A DNA stretch of 64,000 bases from Anastrepha obliqua (GCF_027943255.1 NC_072892.1:118375792-118439791), one strand, 5' to 3'; shown: positions 1 to 9,460, counted from the stretch's first letter. A program made the numbers and translations. Notes: generated from the sequence alone by a model not told the origin.

Positions 1-367
1 AACCTACTCACCAAACACCCCGCTTACTCTGGATCCAACCTGTCGAAACAACACGTTTTCTGGGTATACCATTACATGAGTTAGACGAGGACGACCGGTG
101 ACTATATCGCACTGACAACTAAGACACTAAGCGGCTATGACAACAACACGATTCGCCGCCTATTTTAGCTTGGTGATAGTTAAACAAACTACCTACACCT
201 CCAAGCAGGTCTTTGCCTCTTTTGATCCGCGAGTGGTATTTATTTCCCACCTACCCTGCATATCTGCCGAGCGTTTCCTTATCCGTCACATTGGGACGCG
301 ACCGATGGGAGATGGGAGGGAGAGAGTTTGACGCCCTACGCTCCACAAGGAGTTAAAGGAAAACATA
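1..367. other. Intergenic or intronic, no feature recognised
   Basis: I see no coding exon, RNA gene or repeat boundary here. Base composition is more even than in the AT-rich DNA that follows. It may be an intron of the Lerp-like gene whose exons begin at 1025. Confidence 0.4.
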
Positions 368-369
368 TA

Positions 370-729
370 CAGGGTTGGCCATATTAAACTGACCCATGTG
401 ATTATTAAAAAAATATGGAAAAAGAAACATTTTTTTGTGTTTCATTGTGAAAAACATTTAATTTAGTTCAAGGAGATTCGTTTACATCACTTTTTGAATA
501 TGATATCGCGCAAGTGGTCGCCCTTAGCTCGTATAGCGTAATATGCCCGTTTTTCGGCGTTTTCCATAGTTTTGGCCAGCGTCTCGGCCGATATGGCGGC
601 TATTTCCCGTCGGATATTGGCCTTAAGTGCGCCTAGTGTATTTGGCTTGTTGACGTAAACCTTAGATTTCAAATTACAGTAAAAAGTTATAGGGTTACTC
701 AATGGGTCAGTTTAATATGGCCAACCCTG
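370..729 (-). mobile_element. Deletion-derivative mariner (DD41D-like), intact TIRs
   Basis: A 360-bp element bounded by a perfect 27-bp terminal inverted repeat (370-396 and 703-729, beginning CAGGGTTGGCCATATT) and flanked by TA on both sides (368-369, 730-731), the target-site mark of IS630-Tc1-mariner elements. On the minus strand (702-487) it keeps about 70 codons of a transposase C-terminus, including KVYVNKPNTL and REIAAISAETL, which resembles the DD41D elements elsewhere in the window. The helix-turn-helix and catalytic core are missing, so it is non-autonomous. The perfect TIRs suggest it was mobilised fairly recently. Confidence 0.85.
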
Positions 730-735
730 TATATA

Positions 736-753
736 TAACAACAACAACAACAT
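736..753. repeat. Short (AAC)n run
   Basis: About five AAC/ACA units directly right of the mariner end. Too short for more to be said. It could be the tail of a lost retroposon. Confidence 0.4.
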
Positions 754-1024
754 TTGTGCTTCTGCAATTTTTTTTCGGAATCATTTTGCGGCAAATTCTG
801 AAATAGGTTGATAGATTTTTGCTGAAAAGGTATTGCTGCATAATTTTTCATAAATTTTTGGGGAATACTTCTTACCTGTTAGTTCCTTATGGTTGTCTAA
901 GCTCGAATAATTCGGCTATATAGATCCATAACACGGGAAAGGAGCAAAATTTGCGGAATTTAGGAGTTTACGATTTTGAAATTAAATATAGCTTTTATTC
1001 AAATATTTACACATATAATTTTAG

Positions 1025-1166
1025 GTTTTTCAATTATGGCAGCGTTCAACCAAATCCTGTAATAGAAAATGGGCAGCTAATCATGCGCCTTCCATCGACT
1101 ACATCCTGCAACGGAAAGGATAATTACACATCAATTATACATTTCATATGTGATAAGGAAAAGAAA
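1025..1166 (+). CDS. Lerp: CIMR/MRH-domain receptor exon 1 of 3 (Lerp-like)
   Basis: First visible exon of a mannose-6-phosphate-receptor-homology protein. It follows an acceptor ending ATTTTAG (1018-1024) and runs to a GTAAGA donor at 1167. It encodes NGQLIMRLPSTTSCNG, then YTSIIHFICD, the pattern of a CIMR repeat (PF00878): a cysteine-containing strand followed by an 'I.F.CD' strand. Its end phase fits the next exon exactly. In flies the only large CIMR protein known is Lerp, a Golgi-endosome receptor that sorts lysosomal enzymes. Lumenal domains of this kind carry ligand or structural roles. Upstream and downstream exons lie outside the recognisable part of the window. The family call is strong. 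The Lerp orthology is inference. Confidence 0.75.
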
Positions 1167-1236
1167 GTAAGATCTTTAGTGTGAAATGTTGCTTCATATG
1201 AATCCTTTGCTTATGCTTTTAATGCGTTTATCTTAG

Positions 1237-1352
1237 AGTGCTCAGCTGTCACTGGTTGGAGGTAATGAGTGCGTGTATGAATTCTCGTTTATAACTCCAT
1301 TGGCCTGCAATACCTACCCACCTTGTACCACTATAACACATGGCAGCGAAGT
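1237..1352 (+). CDS. Lerp: CIMR/MRH-domain receptor exon 2 of 3 (Lerp-like)
   Basis: Follows an acceptor ATCTTAG (1230-1236) after a short intron of about 70 bp and ends at a GTAAGT donor (1353). Translated in phase with the previous exon it gives AQLSLVGGNECVYEFSFI, then TPLACNTYPPC. This is the end of a CIMR repeat, with its 'C.Y.F.W/F.T..AC' signature. It ends in phase 2, completed by the first base of the exon at 3285. The intron that follows (1353-3284) contains a TTAA-flanked mobile element. Confidence 0.78.
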
Positions 1353-1715
1353 GTAAGTATTGCGTGCCCTTTTAAAATGGATTTTATCTTACTTAAGCAT
1401 ACATATAAATATACACCAGTGCTCAACATAATAGCAGCGTGACATGTTGGAAAGCTGTTACTATTTATTTAGTTTTTATGAAATTTAATTTTTATATTTT
1501 TTTAATTGTTTTATTTAATTAATTTTTTTTTAATTAATTTTTTTTTTAATTAATTTTTTTTTTTAATTAATTTTTTTTATAATATACACTTCATTCTCGT
1601 TTTACATTACGGATACGTTCCCGACAAATTTGTGGAATAAAAAATCGTCAAAACAATATTAAAAAATTCTTTTTAGAGTTCACTTAAAAATTTATTTCAT
1701 GCTTACACATTTTAA
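1353..1715. repeat. Intronic AT-rich tandem repeat (TTAATTAATT spaced by T runs)
   Basis: Within the Lerp-like intron, positions 1510-1580 hold four TTAATTAATT palindromes separated by runs of T, with a period near 19 bp. The rest of the stretch shows nothing recognisable. Confidence 0.6.
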
Positions 1716-2382
1716 GGGGTTAGGGGTAGTCAGAGGCCCGAAAAAATGATGATTTTCAATAATTTTTGTTTGCTAGTCAATTGCTTTATTTATCATGTGT
1801 CTGACTTTACCAAATTTAAAACAAAAAAAAAATATTAATTGTAAAAGTTATAACTGTTTGTGTTGAGCCCGTTTCTCCAGAAGTCCTTTGAGGTGATCAT
1901 CACAAGTCCTTGAAGATTCATATAAAATCAATCGGACACGAGAAATTAGTTTTATTAATAGAGAATCTTGTGACCGATCGAAGCTTTTTTTCAAAATTAA
2001 CAATATGGCAACATCAGGAAATATTTCAGATTATCGAGAAAAAAACCGACAATTTTTTGTTTAAAAAATCAAAATTTTTGAAAAAAAATTCTTCTATCAG
2101 ACACGAGTTTTTTGTTTTTCAAAAGCAGTATAAATTTTATTGAAATCTACCAAGCTGTTTTTAAGTTACAGTGATCACCAGTTCAAAAAATATAATATAG
2201 TTTTGAGAAAAACGCATTTAAAGTTTTGCTATCGAGCGCTCTTTGTTAATTGTTGAATAACTCGAAAAGTATTTGTCGTATTCAATTCAAATTTTCACAT
2301 AATAATTATTTTTAGGATATTATACTTTAAGAAAATGCAAAAAAAATCCCATTTTATGAAAACTCTGACTACCCCTAACCCC
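1716..2382. mobile_element. TTAA-flanked non-autonomous element (piggyBac-type target)
   Basis: A 667-bp element with perfect 20-bp inverted ends (1716-1735, GGGGTTAGGGGTAGTCAGAG, and its complement at 2363-2382), each abutting TTAA (1712-1715 and 2383-2386). A duplicated TTAA is the signature of piggyBac transposition. No transposase remains: the interior is AT-rich and carries the motif GAGAAAAACGCATTTAAAG near 2206, also seen in another TTAA-flanked element at 32.5-33.2 kb. The ends start GGGG rather than the usual CCY of piggyBac, so the exact family is open. It sits in an intron of the Lerp-like gene. Confidence 0.8.
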
Positions 2383-2386
2383 TTAA

Positions 2387-3284
2387 TCATTAAATATATT
2401 ATAAGAAATAAATTATTAAACGACGAGAGTAAAATCTACCGAGTCTTAGAGACTTTTCCTGAGACTAATTTAAGCGCTTCGTACCTGCGTCGAAAAATCT
2501 CACTCTATTTGCTCTATTAAATGCAAGAAAAACTCATAAAATATTGAAAATCGTGTTAAAATAAAACAATTCGTGTAAAAAAAGTTATTTTGTTTTTCTT
2601 TTTAACTCGTGTTAAATCATATTCATGTGAAAAGACACCTTGGTGTATGTATTGTAGTTTATACTACAACAAGAATCATATATTCTAAAGTTTCAATCTC
2701 TGTGTAAAATTAAACAAAATTCAATAAATTTTATCAAAATTTCAAACTTTTCCATCAGAATATTTAGAAAATTTTCAGACGAATTTTACGCAATTGCTTA
2801 AAATAATTCATAAATTTCTTCGCATAAGTTGCAAAGGGCAGCTGAAGACCTCTGCCAGGATAAGGAAAATAAAATGTCGAGTACGCCGTTTTATAGTTCA
2901 TTAAATTTTGGGGAAAAAGTGAAAGCTTGAGGTGGCTCATAAATCGTGTTGATATTTTACAAATTGTTTTTACTTGCAGTCTTGTGTTTTATTATCTATT
3001 TTCTTGATACAAAGATTTCATTTCATTATTTCATTATTGTAAAAAATTTCAAATGTTGATGAAAATTTGTTAAATTTTTTAAAATCGTGCACAAAGTATG
3101 AACCTTTCTGTTGCAATATGAGCTTTATTAAAAAAAAAAATGAATTAATTGTATAAAAAATAAATAGATAACAAAACTTTCCCATATATCGCGCTGCTAT
3201 TATGGTGCATACAAGTGTATATACACAAAAATGCAAATACTCTTTATAATACATTAAAATTATGCCCTTGTATGTTGCACATAG
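2387..3284. other. Remainder of Lerp-like intron
   Basis: AT-rich, no supported coding or mobile feature. It ends in the acceptor TGCACATAG before the exon at 3285. Confidence 0.5.
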
Positions 3285-3394
3285 GTTGGACATGCGACCA
3301 CTGCAGGGTAAATCGTACACTTTGTCGTTGGATGCAAAAAACTATACGTTCGGCATCTGTTCGAATGCGGGTCTGCCATGCCTGGTAAATGATG
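3285..3394 (+). CDS. Lerp: CIMR/MRH-domain receptor exon 3 of 3 (Lerp-like)
   Basis: Bounded by acceptor CACATAG and donor GTAAGT. The first base completes the valine codon split at 1352. It then encodes LDMRPLQGKSYTLSLDAKNY, followed by TFGICSNAGLPC, the opening of the next CIMR repeat ('sY.....nYtf.iC....'). The exon ends in phase 1. Matching phases across three exons, together with repeat signatures in the correct order, argue strongly for a functional host gene. I could not find the next exon. The downstream intron holds a 5.5-kb retrotransposon in an AT-rich array, so this intron is either very long or the gene ends beyond recognition. Confidence 0.78.
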
Positions 3395-3539
3395 GTAAGT
3401 GCGTGAAATGAATTTTCTGTATGCTATTCGCATGTACATACTTATAAGTATGTATAATGTACATATTACTTATGCCCTATAGACATCCATATCTATGTAC
3501 ATACAAATAGTTGCATAAGAGCGTAAGTATGGCTAATAT

Positions 3540-3920
3540 TTAGTAATATATATGTATTTATTTTTTATTTAATATTTATTATTTTTATTTTTATTTTTTT
3601 TTTCATATTTAATATTTAATATTTGTTATCTTTATTTTTTTTTTTTAATATTTATTTTTTTTATTTTTTTAATTTAATATTTATTATTTTTATTTTTTTT
3701 TTAATTTAATATTCATTATTTTTATTATTTTTTTATTTAATATTTATTATTTTTATTTTTTTTATTTAATAATTTTGTTATTATTATTTTTTTTATTTTA
3801 ATATTTATTATTTTTTTATTTTTTTATTTAATATTTATAATTTTTAATTTTTTTTATTTATTATTATATTTATTATTTTTATATTTAATATTTATTATTT
3901 TTCTTTTTTTTATTTAATAT
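3540..3920. repeat. AT-rich tandem array, left half
   Basis: Degenerate repeats of a unit like TTATTTAATATTTATTATTT with variable T runs, period roughly 20-40 bp. The same array resumes at 9461 on the other side of the LOA-like element, so the two were one array before the insertion. Confidence 0.85.
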
Positions 3921-4042
3921 TTGGTTGGTTGGTTGGTTTAAGGGTGACCCCGCATCGCAGTGCCACATAGACCGCAAGTTGGGTCCGTTGTGTTGCCCTA
4001 GAGCTCATTATTTTAAATGATTTCCCCACCTAACCGAGATTT

Positions 4043-5893
4043 TTATTGTAGATTTTGGTCAAAGATATTAATTCGTTTCGAAAATTTGATGAGAGATTCG
4101 ATTTTCAGGTCCGAGAGTACTGAAAGATTGTCAATTGTTGGAGAGCCTAGAAGAGCGAGTCGACTTCTGGCTAGACCCGGACAACTGCACAGCAAATGTC
4201 TGCTCGATACTTCCTCATCTTCGTCCTCGCAGTATCTGCACAAGTCGTTTTGAGGAACCCCGAGCCGACGTGCGTGAGTGCCCAAAAGGCAGTGGCCGGT
4301 GATAAGAGATGTTATATGCCTTAGTTCGTGTTTCGAAAGACTTATAAGGGTTTTTGTCTGTTTCAGATTGTAGGATGGCCAGATTTGTCTGGTCGTAACG
4401 CAAGTAGTTTCCACTCGCCACCTCCGATCAGCAATGCTGTGAAATTCTCGATCGATGAGCATTTTACATGTTGAGAGCGGAATGTGGATTGTGGGTAAGT
4501 CACTAACATATGATTGCGCAGCTCCAGCTCTTGCGAGCTCATCAGCTTTGCAGTTACCTTCGAATCCACTGTGACCCGGTATCCAGATAACTTGGACAGA
4601 ATTCTGAACACTTATCTCGTTAAGAGATAAGAGACAGGATCGAACCACATCTGAGTGGGTATAAGAGGAGCTGAGTGCTCGAACGGCCGCTTGACTGTCG
4701 GTGAAAAAGCGGATATCCTCTAGTGATATTCTATTTTCTAAGAGAGTTTTCGCAGCATACCAGATAGCGCATACTTCCGCTTGGAATACGCTACAGTAGT
4801 CGGGTAATCTAAATGATAGATTGATGTGAGGGGAATTGGAAAAGATTCCAAATCCCACTTTGCCGTCTTGTTTTAAACCATCTGTATATATAGTCAGAGG
4901 GCCATCGATTTCGGTAAGATTTGTCTTCCATTCTTCCCTAGTTGGGAGTGAACAGGAGAATAGCAAGGGTGGTGATGGAAGACTTACATGATAGTCTATG
5001 TCGGAAGAGATAACAGTGTTCCTGTTCAGTATGGCCGAATGGCCAAGATACTTATTCCATTTCGATATAGCATTCATGCGTGTCGCTGCTTTCGCTGCAA
5101 TCGCTTTGCCAGCCAGATCGATAGGGAACAAGTGAAGCAACGTACTTAGAGCCTTAGTAGGTGTTGTACTTAAGCATCCTGTTATCAGGAGGCAGGCTGT
5201 TCTTTGAACTCGATCAATTGTGGCTACTCTACACCGTTTTTCGAGTGCTGTCCACCATACAAACACACCGTAGAAGAGTATCGGTTTGATGATCGAGGTG
5301 TATATCCAATAAATGATCCGAGGTGAAAAACCCCAGGTTTTGCCTATAGCTTTCTTACAAGTATAAAGAGCTATGAAAGCTTTTTTACATCTGTTTTCGA
5401 TGTTCAATTTCCAACTCAACTTCCTATCTAGAATAACTCCTAGATATTTAGCTGAATCAGATAGGAGTAATGATTCCCCTTTTAAGGTTATTGTTTGCAG
5501 TGGAGGAGATTGTTGTTTCCTATTGAAGAGAACAAGATCTGTCTTTGCTGGATTCGCATTTAGTCCGCATTCGGTGCACCATTTTGACAGAATATTGATT
5601 GAGCGTTGCATGAGCTCAGTGAGGGTATTCAGGTGTTTGCCTGACACGCAGAGAGCAATGTCATCTGCATAGGCTACAACCTTGCAGCCTGCTTTTTCGA
5701 GATTTCGAAGCAAACTGTTTACAGCGAGATTCCAGAGAAGGGGTGAAAGTACTCCGCCTTGAGGGGTGCCTTTGACGGCGTACATTCTCATGCGGCTTAC
5801 CCCAAGCTCTGAAGTGATTATTCTATTTTGGAGCATTTGTTCGATCATCTTTCGGATGGAGTAATTGATACCCAATTTGGCAATTTCAGCCAA
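4043..5893 (-). CDS. LOA-like ORF2, 3' part: RT core, RNase H, Cys-His knuckle
   Basis: 616 codons. The palm motif GTPQGGVLSP (residues 42-51) and the catalytic YADD (75-78) are present. RNase H covers about residues 333-455, with TIYTDG, QAEV, FTDSQAA and KADELA supplying the acidic residues D338, E373, D399 and D451, and with HSG near 441. A CRYC...H...C knuckle lies at about 552-571. This part primes and copies the element RNA at the target site (known for the family), and RNase H removes the RNA strand. It is out of frame with the upstream ORF2 part by one base in a T run near 5893-5897. The methionine at 5893 is therefore not a real start. Confidence 0.88.
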   Translation of the reverse strand: MAEIAKLGINYSIRKMIEQMLQNRIITSELGVSRMRMYAVKGTPQGGVLSPLLWNLAVNSLLRNLEKAGCKVVAYADDIALCVSGKHLNTLTELMQRSINILSKWCTECGLNANPAKTDLVLFNRKQQSPPLQTITLKGESLLLSDSAKYLGVILDRKLSWKLNIENRCKKAFIALYTCKKAIGKTWGFSPRIIYWIYTSIIKPILFYGVFVWWTALEKRCRVATIDRVQRTACLLITGCLSTTPTKALSTLLHLFPIDLAGKAIAAKAATRMNAISKWNKYLGHSAILNRNTVISSDIDYHVSLPSPPLLFSCSLPTREEWKTNLTEIDGPLTIYTDGLKQDGKVGFGIFSNSPHINLSFRLPDYCSVFQAEVCAIWYAAKTLLENRISLEDIRFFTDSQAAVRALSSSYTHSDVVRSCLLSLNEISVQNSVQVIWIPGHSGFEGNCKADELARAGAAQSYVSDLPTIHIPLSTCKMLIDREFHSIADRRWRVETTCVTTRQIWPSYNLKQTKTLISLSKHELRHITSLITGHCLLGTHARRLGVPQNDLCRYCEDEDEEVSSRHLLCSCPGLARSRLALLGSPTIDNLSVLSDLKIESLIKFSKRINIFDQNLQ

Positions 5894-7659
5894 AAAGCGT
5901 TGGGTTCAATATTATTAAAAGCACCTTCTATGTCCATAAATGCGACAAGAGAGTACTCTTTATTGTGAAGGGAAGTTTCCACTGTTTGCACCAGTGAATG
6001 AAGTGCCGTTTCAGTCGATTTCCCTTTAGTGTAGGCATGTTGTGCCTCAGACATCAACTTAGTATCAAGTTGGGTTTTGATTTGCTCATCTAAGACTTTT
6101 TCAAAAGCCTTTAAGCAAAAAGAGGTTAGGCTAATGGGCCTGAAGTCGTTTGGTTTGCAGTGTGAAGGCTTTCCCGTTTTCAGAATGAATACTACCTTCG
6201 ATTTCTTCCAAATTGTCGGAAGGTAAGAGAGATTTAAACACTTGTTAAAGATCCTTGTTAACCAAGGCAGTAGAATTTCCAGTCCTTCTTGAAGTTCTGC
6301 TGGAATGATGTTGTCAGGACCTGGTGATTTAAATTTTTTAAAGCTTAGTATTGCTGTAGAGATGCTATTAGAGCTGATTAGATCTGATCTATTCCCATAA
6401 TTACTCTGAGGAGTGCTGGGAAGTGCAGGTAAGTTGGCAACACAGCCTGGAAAGTGAGATTCTAGAAGTATTCTAAGAGTGTGGTCAGTTGAAGTAGTCC
6501 AAGTTCCATCTTGAGTCATGATAAAACTGGGAGAGACTGGGTTTGATGCAAGAATCTTGCGCAGTCTGCTTACTTCTGAGGTGTTCTCTAATTCTTGAGT
6601 GTATGATCGCCAGGATGTGCGTTTTGCACTTCTGACAGCTTTCTTAAAGTCTTTGAGACATTGTCGATATTCTTCCCATTCGTTTGTTATTTTAGATTGG
6701 TTAAAGAGTTTCCGAGTTCGATTGCGAAGTTCTGAGATTTCTGGAGTCCACCAAAAAGGTTTATGCTTACCTCCTGTTTTTGTCAGGGGACAAGATTGTC
6801 GTGCTGCGCTTTGACACGTCTTCGTTATCATGTTGACAGCGTTTTCGATATCGTTTTTGTTTGCCATTTCAAACTGCCTGATATCAGGAAGTCCATTGGC
6901 AAGATGTTCTCTATATTTGATCCAATTCATACGTTTTTTGTTAAGGTACTTCATGGGTTTTGCCGTTTCGGCTTTTAAAGTGAATGTTATATATTGGTGG
7001 TCGGAAAAAGAGTGTTGTTTATCAACGCTCCAGTCCTGCACCAGTTGTGTACATGATTCGCTAGCAAGAGTAATATCGAGTACCTCTCTTCTAGACGAGT
7101 TAAGAAACGTAGGGACATCACCTCTATTACATATATCAAGCTTATTCGCTAGAATATAATCAAAGAGTTGCTCACCTCGTGTGTTGCTGTTTGTACTGCC
7201 CCAAACAGTATTATGTGCATTAGCGTCTGCTCCCATAATTATGCGTTTCTGGATCAGATGCGCCGTATTGACGAGCCTCCTCACTGCTTCAGGAGGAGGC
7301 GCCTCCGCTGCGTCGTAAGGCATGTAAGCCGACACAATCCAAATTGGGCCGTGGACTGCTTCAACCTCTATGGCAGTGGTGTCAGCATTGCTAAAGGGAA
7401 GAAGAAAAGCATTAATATGTTTTCGAATGAGAATACAAGAGCCCGATCTAACGTTAGCCTCACCTTGAAACAAGGTGTAGTGCCTATCTTTCAGGCCGCA
7501 TATTTTGTTGTTTGATATCCAAGGTTCTTGGATGAGAATGATGTCTTCTCTGAGGTCAGAGAGACGAAGAATGAGGGCTGCCGAGGCAGCCTTAGAGTGG
7601 TGCAGATTAATCTGCAGCACTTTTAGACGGACATTCAATGACTGTGGTGTTCGCGTCAT
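5845..7659 (-). CDS. LOA-like ORF2, 5' part: AP endonuclease and RT fingers
   Basis: An apurinic-type endonuclease domain fills about residues 10-230: LKVLQINLHHSKAA, IQEPW, GADANAHN and SDHQYI are the recognised motif positions, ending with the catalytic SDH. RT fingers follow, with RPISLTSFCLKAFEK and MDIEGAFNNIEPNAF. The ATG at 7659 is used, since the preceding codon is GTG. The ORF overlaps the end of ORF1 by about 50 bp in another frame, common in this group and implying reinitiation or frameshifting. The frame breaks just after EPNAF by loss of one T, and the tail to 5845 is out-of-frame read-through. The endonuclease nicks target DNA to prime reverse transcription. Confidence 0.88.
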   Translation of the reverse strand: MTRTPQSLNVRLKVLQINLHHSKAASAALILRLSDLREDIILIQEPWISNNKICGLKDRHYTLFQGEANVRSGSCILIRKHINAFLLPFSNADTTAIEVEAVHGPIWIVSAYMPYDAAEAPPPEAVRRLVNTAHLIQKRIIMGADANAHNTVWGSTNSNTRGEQLFDYILANKLDICNRGDVPTFLNSSRREVLDITLASESCTQLVQDWSVDKQHSFSDHQYITFTLKAETAKPMKYLNKKRMNWIKYREHLANGLPDIRQFEMANKNDIENAVNMITKTCQSAARQSCPLTKTGGKHKPFWWTPEISELRNRTRKLFNQSKITNEWEEYRQCLKDFKKAVRSAKRTSWRSYTQELENTSEVSRLRKILASNPVSPSFIMTQDGTWTTSTDHTLRILLESHFPGCVANLPALPSTPQSNYGNRSDLISSNSISTAILSFKKFKSPGPDNIIPAELQEGLEILLPWLTRIFNKCLNLSYLPTIWKKSKVVFILKTGKPSHCKPNDFRPISLTSFCLKAFEKVLDEQIKTQLDTKLMSEAQHAYTKGKSTETALHSLVQTVETSLHNKEYSLVAFMDIEGAFNNIEPNAFWLKLPNWVSITPSER

Positions 7660-8917
7660 CACCGCTATCTAAAAGACTATCCTCGTCCTCGAGTTGAATG
7701 TTGAATAAGTTTCCCACTAGTTCGCTGTTTGATTCCGAGTCGGACTCAATCGTCGAAGCTTGTGAGAGAGGCTTATCGACATCCATCTCGGGGGCCGCCG
7801 TACTCTCTTCGCTGGGTGCGAGGAGGTTTTTCGGCTGATAGGTCCAGATGGTAGCTGTAGTGAACCCGAATGCCACAATCCCCTTGCGGTCGTCCAGTGC
7901 TTTAACGCTTTCCTGGTCCAGGAGCAGCGTGACATGTCTGGAGTTTCCTGAAGGCTCTTCCACCTTAACTACCCTCCAGTTTTCGGTGGGTAGGTTCGGA
8001 TTTCCGATCTTCAGTAGCTCCAGGATGGTTTCCGGATCGGATGGCTCTACAGGTATTCTTGCTCTGCCGCGAGGTTTGTTGGGAATTTCGCTCTTCTTGA
8101 TTAGTTGGAGATTCGCTCCCGGCCATACCTCGCCGAGTCGGTCGAGGGCCTTGCCGTACAGGCTGACAGAGCGTTGATCTGAGCAAGCGATCAACTTGAC
8201 CCTTGCTTGGAACCAACCCGCGTCAGAGCAGAAAGGAGGGGGTCCTGGGTTCTGCTTCAGAACGTCCAGGTAGCCCAACTGAAGTTTTCTCTCCACAATC
8301 TTCCAGTTTGATGGAGAGATGAAACCGTCAGGGTGGCTCTTATCCACCACCCCCATGACCAGACTATCTCTGGCAACTTCGCAGAACTTGCGTAATTTGA
8401 CCTCAGAGGAAGCTTTATGCTTCTTGGGGTCGTTGGAGCTATGAGGATCCTCTGAAGACCGCTGCCGCTTAGCTGCACTCGGTTTATCTCTGGACGCCTC
8501 ATAATTCCGAAGGAACTCCCGGGCCCAATCGAGAGTTGACTTTTGCTGGTCGGACAGCTCCTCCTCAGGGGTTTTGCCGAACTTTTCCATAAGGAAAGTG
8601 GCGCGTCTTCGATCTCTGTATCGACGGAGATGAGGAGGGATGGGTTTTCTGGAGACTTCTGTCCGACTTGTTTTCCCAGTTTCTGGCAAAACAGATTTGG
8701 TGATCACTTGGTTTTCCGCAACCGAGTCGGTTTTGGAGGAAGTAGAAGCCTCAAGGGAATGCGGTGGTGTCTCTGTGACGGTTTTGCTCTTAGCGAGCAC
8801 TTTCGCCACCGAAGGGGTGGTTTTTGACCCCGCCATAAGTTTGGTGGAGCCAAGGGGTCTTCCGCGTCGGGAAGGAGTTTGTTGTGTTGTTTGTTTTTTG
8901 TTTGTTGATTTGTTCAT
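7607..8917 (-). CDS. LOA-like ORF1 nucleic-acid-binding protein (DUF4780-like)
   Basis: 436 residues. The basic N-terminus has an AT-hook-like RRGRPLGS (about 17-24) and a long Ser/Thr/Lys-rich stretch. A globular part from about 180 to 370 includes WFQARVKLIAC, VWPGANLQLIKK, RGRARIPVEP and NLPTENWRVVKVEEPSG, the pattern of the DUF4780 domain common in ORF1 of LOA-type elements. The C-terminus is acidic. Such proteins bind the element RNA and act in retrotransposition (family knowledge). The ATG at 8917 opens the first long frame of the transcript. A diverged but alignable copy of this domain occurs in the second element at 52.7-53.1 kb. Confidence 0.85.
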   Translation of the reverse strand: MNKSTNKKQTTQQTPSRRGRPLGSTKLMAGSKTTPSVAKVLAKSKTVTETPPHSLEASTSSKTDSVAENQVITKSVLPETGKTSRTEVSRKPIPPHLRRYRDRRRATFLMEKFGKTPEEELSDQQKSTLDWAREFLRNYEASRDKPSAAKRQRSSEDPHSSNDPKKHKASSEVKLRKFCEVARDSLVMGVVDKSHPDGFISPSNWKIVERKLQLGYLDVLKQNPGPPPFCSDAGWFQARVKLIACSDQRSVSLYGKALDRLGEVWPGANLQLIKKSEIPNKPRGRARIPVEPSDPETILELLKIGNPNLPTENWRVVKVEEPSGNSRHVTLLLDQESVKALDDRKGIVAFGFTTATIWTYQPKNLLAPSEESTAAPEMDVDKPLSQASTIESDSESNSELVGNLFNIQLEDEDSLLDSGDDANTTVIECPSKSAAD

Positions 8918-9460
8918 AATTTTGCGGTGCGGTCACTCAGCCGACGTGTCAGCAGTCGTAACCTGGGATTTAGATAGGGAAATAATGGGGTCCGCCACGC
9001 CAGAGCCCTATGCCGTGGTAAGTCGAGTTGAAACTGGGGTGCGACAGGTGCCCCAGAGTCCGCATACTAGCGACTTAGCTCACCCTAAGCCATGCATCCC
9101 TCGGCGTGTGCTGTTCCACCTTGGATTGGTAGCCTTTGATATAAGGGAGTGGCCTTCTCCCCGTGAGTCCATGTTTATTCCATTCGTATTAGCAGAGACA
9201 TGACCTACTAATACGAGTGGCTTCTCGCCATCCACCGAAGTGGATATGGGTCACTGCCAGCAATTATGGCAGTTACGGCACGCGTGCAGTAACCCTGCAC
9301 TACATGTTGTTCCCCCTACCATAGTTGTTGGTTGACGAGAACTAGGCTGGTTCGCGAGTAGGCTTTTACCAAGGCTATGACCTACTTAACCACAGAAGAT
9401 AACTGTGGCGTACCCTATCCACCACCTGGGACGCGCCGCAATAGGTGCCCAACCAAAGGG

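Larger units (their letters stand above)
3921..9460 (-). mobile_element. LOA-like non-LTR retrotransposon, nearly full length
   Basis: A 5.5-kb minus-strand element. Its order is a 5' leader of about 540 bp (9460-8918), ORF1 (8917-7607), ORF2 with endonuclease and reverse transcriptase, then RNase H and a Cys-His knuckle (7659-4043), a short 3' UTR, and a tail of four CCAA-type units (3921-3938 on the plus strand as TTGG repeats). Endonuclease plus RT plus RNase H, with the ORF1 type, fit the LOA/R1/I group, best LOA. It sits inside the AT-rich array with the same ATTTAATAT on both sides, so a true target duplication cannot be told from the array. One frameshift near 5893 splits ORF2; otherwise both frames are open, which points to a young insertion. 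Confidence 0.85.

Noticed and set aside
3540..3920. CRISPR-like array
   Set aside because: Repeats are degenerate, A/T only and without unique spacers; the sequence is eukaryotic.
4017..4253. Plus-strand frames across 4.0-9.2 kb
   Set aside because: They lie opposite the LOA-like ORFs and are antisense shadows of coding sequence.
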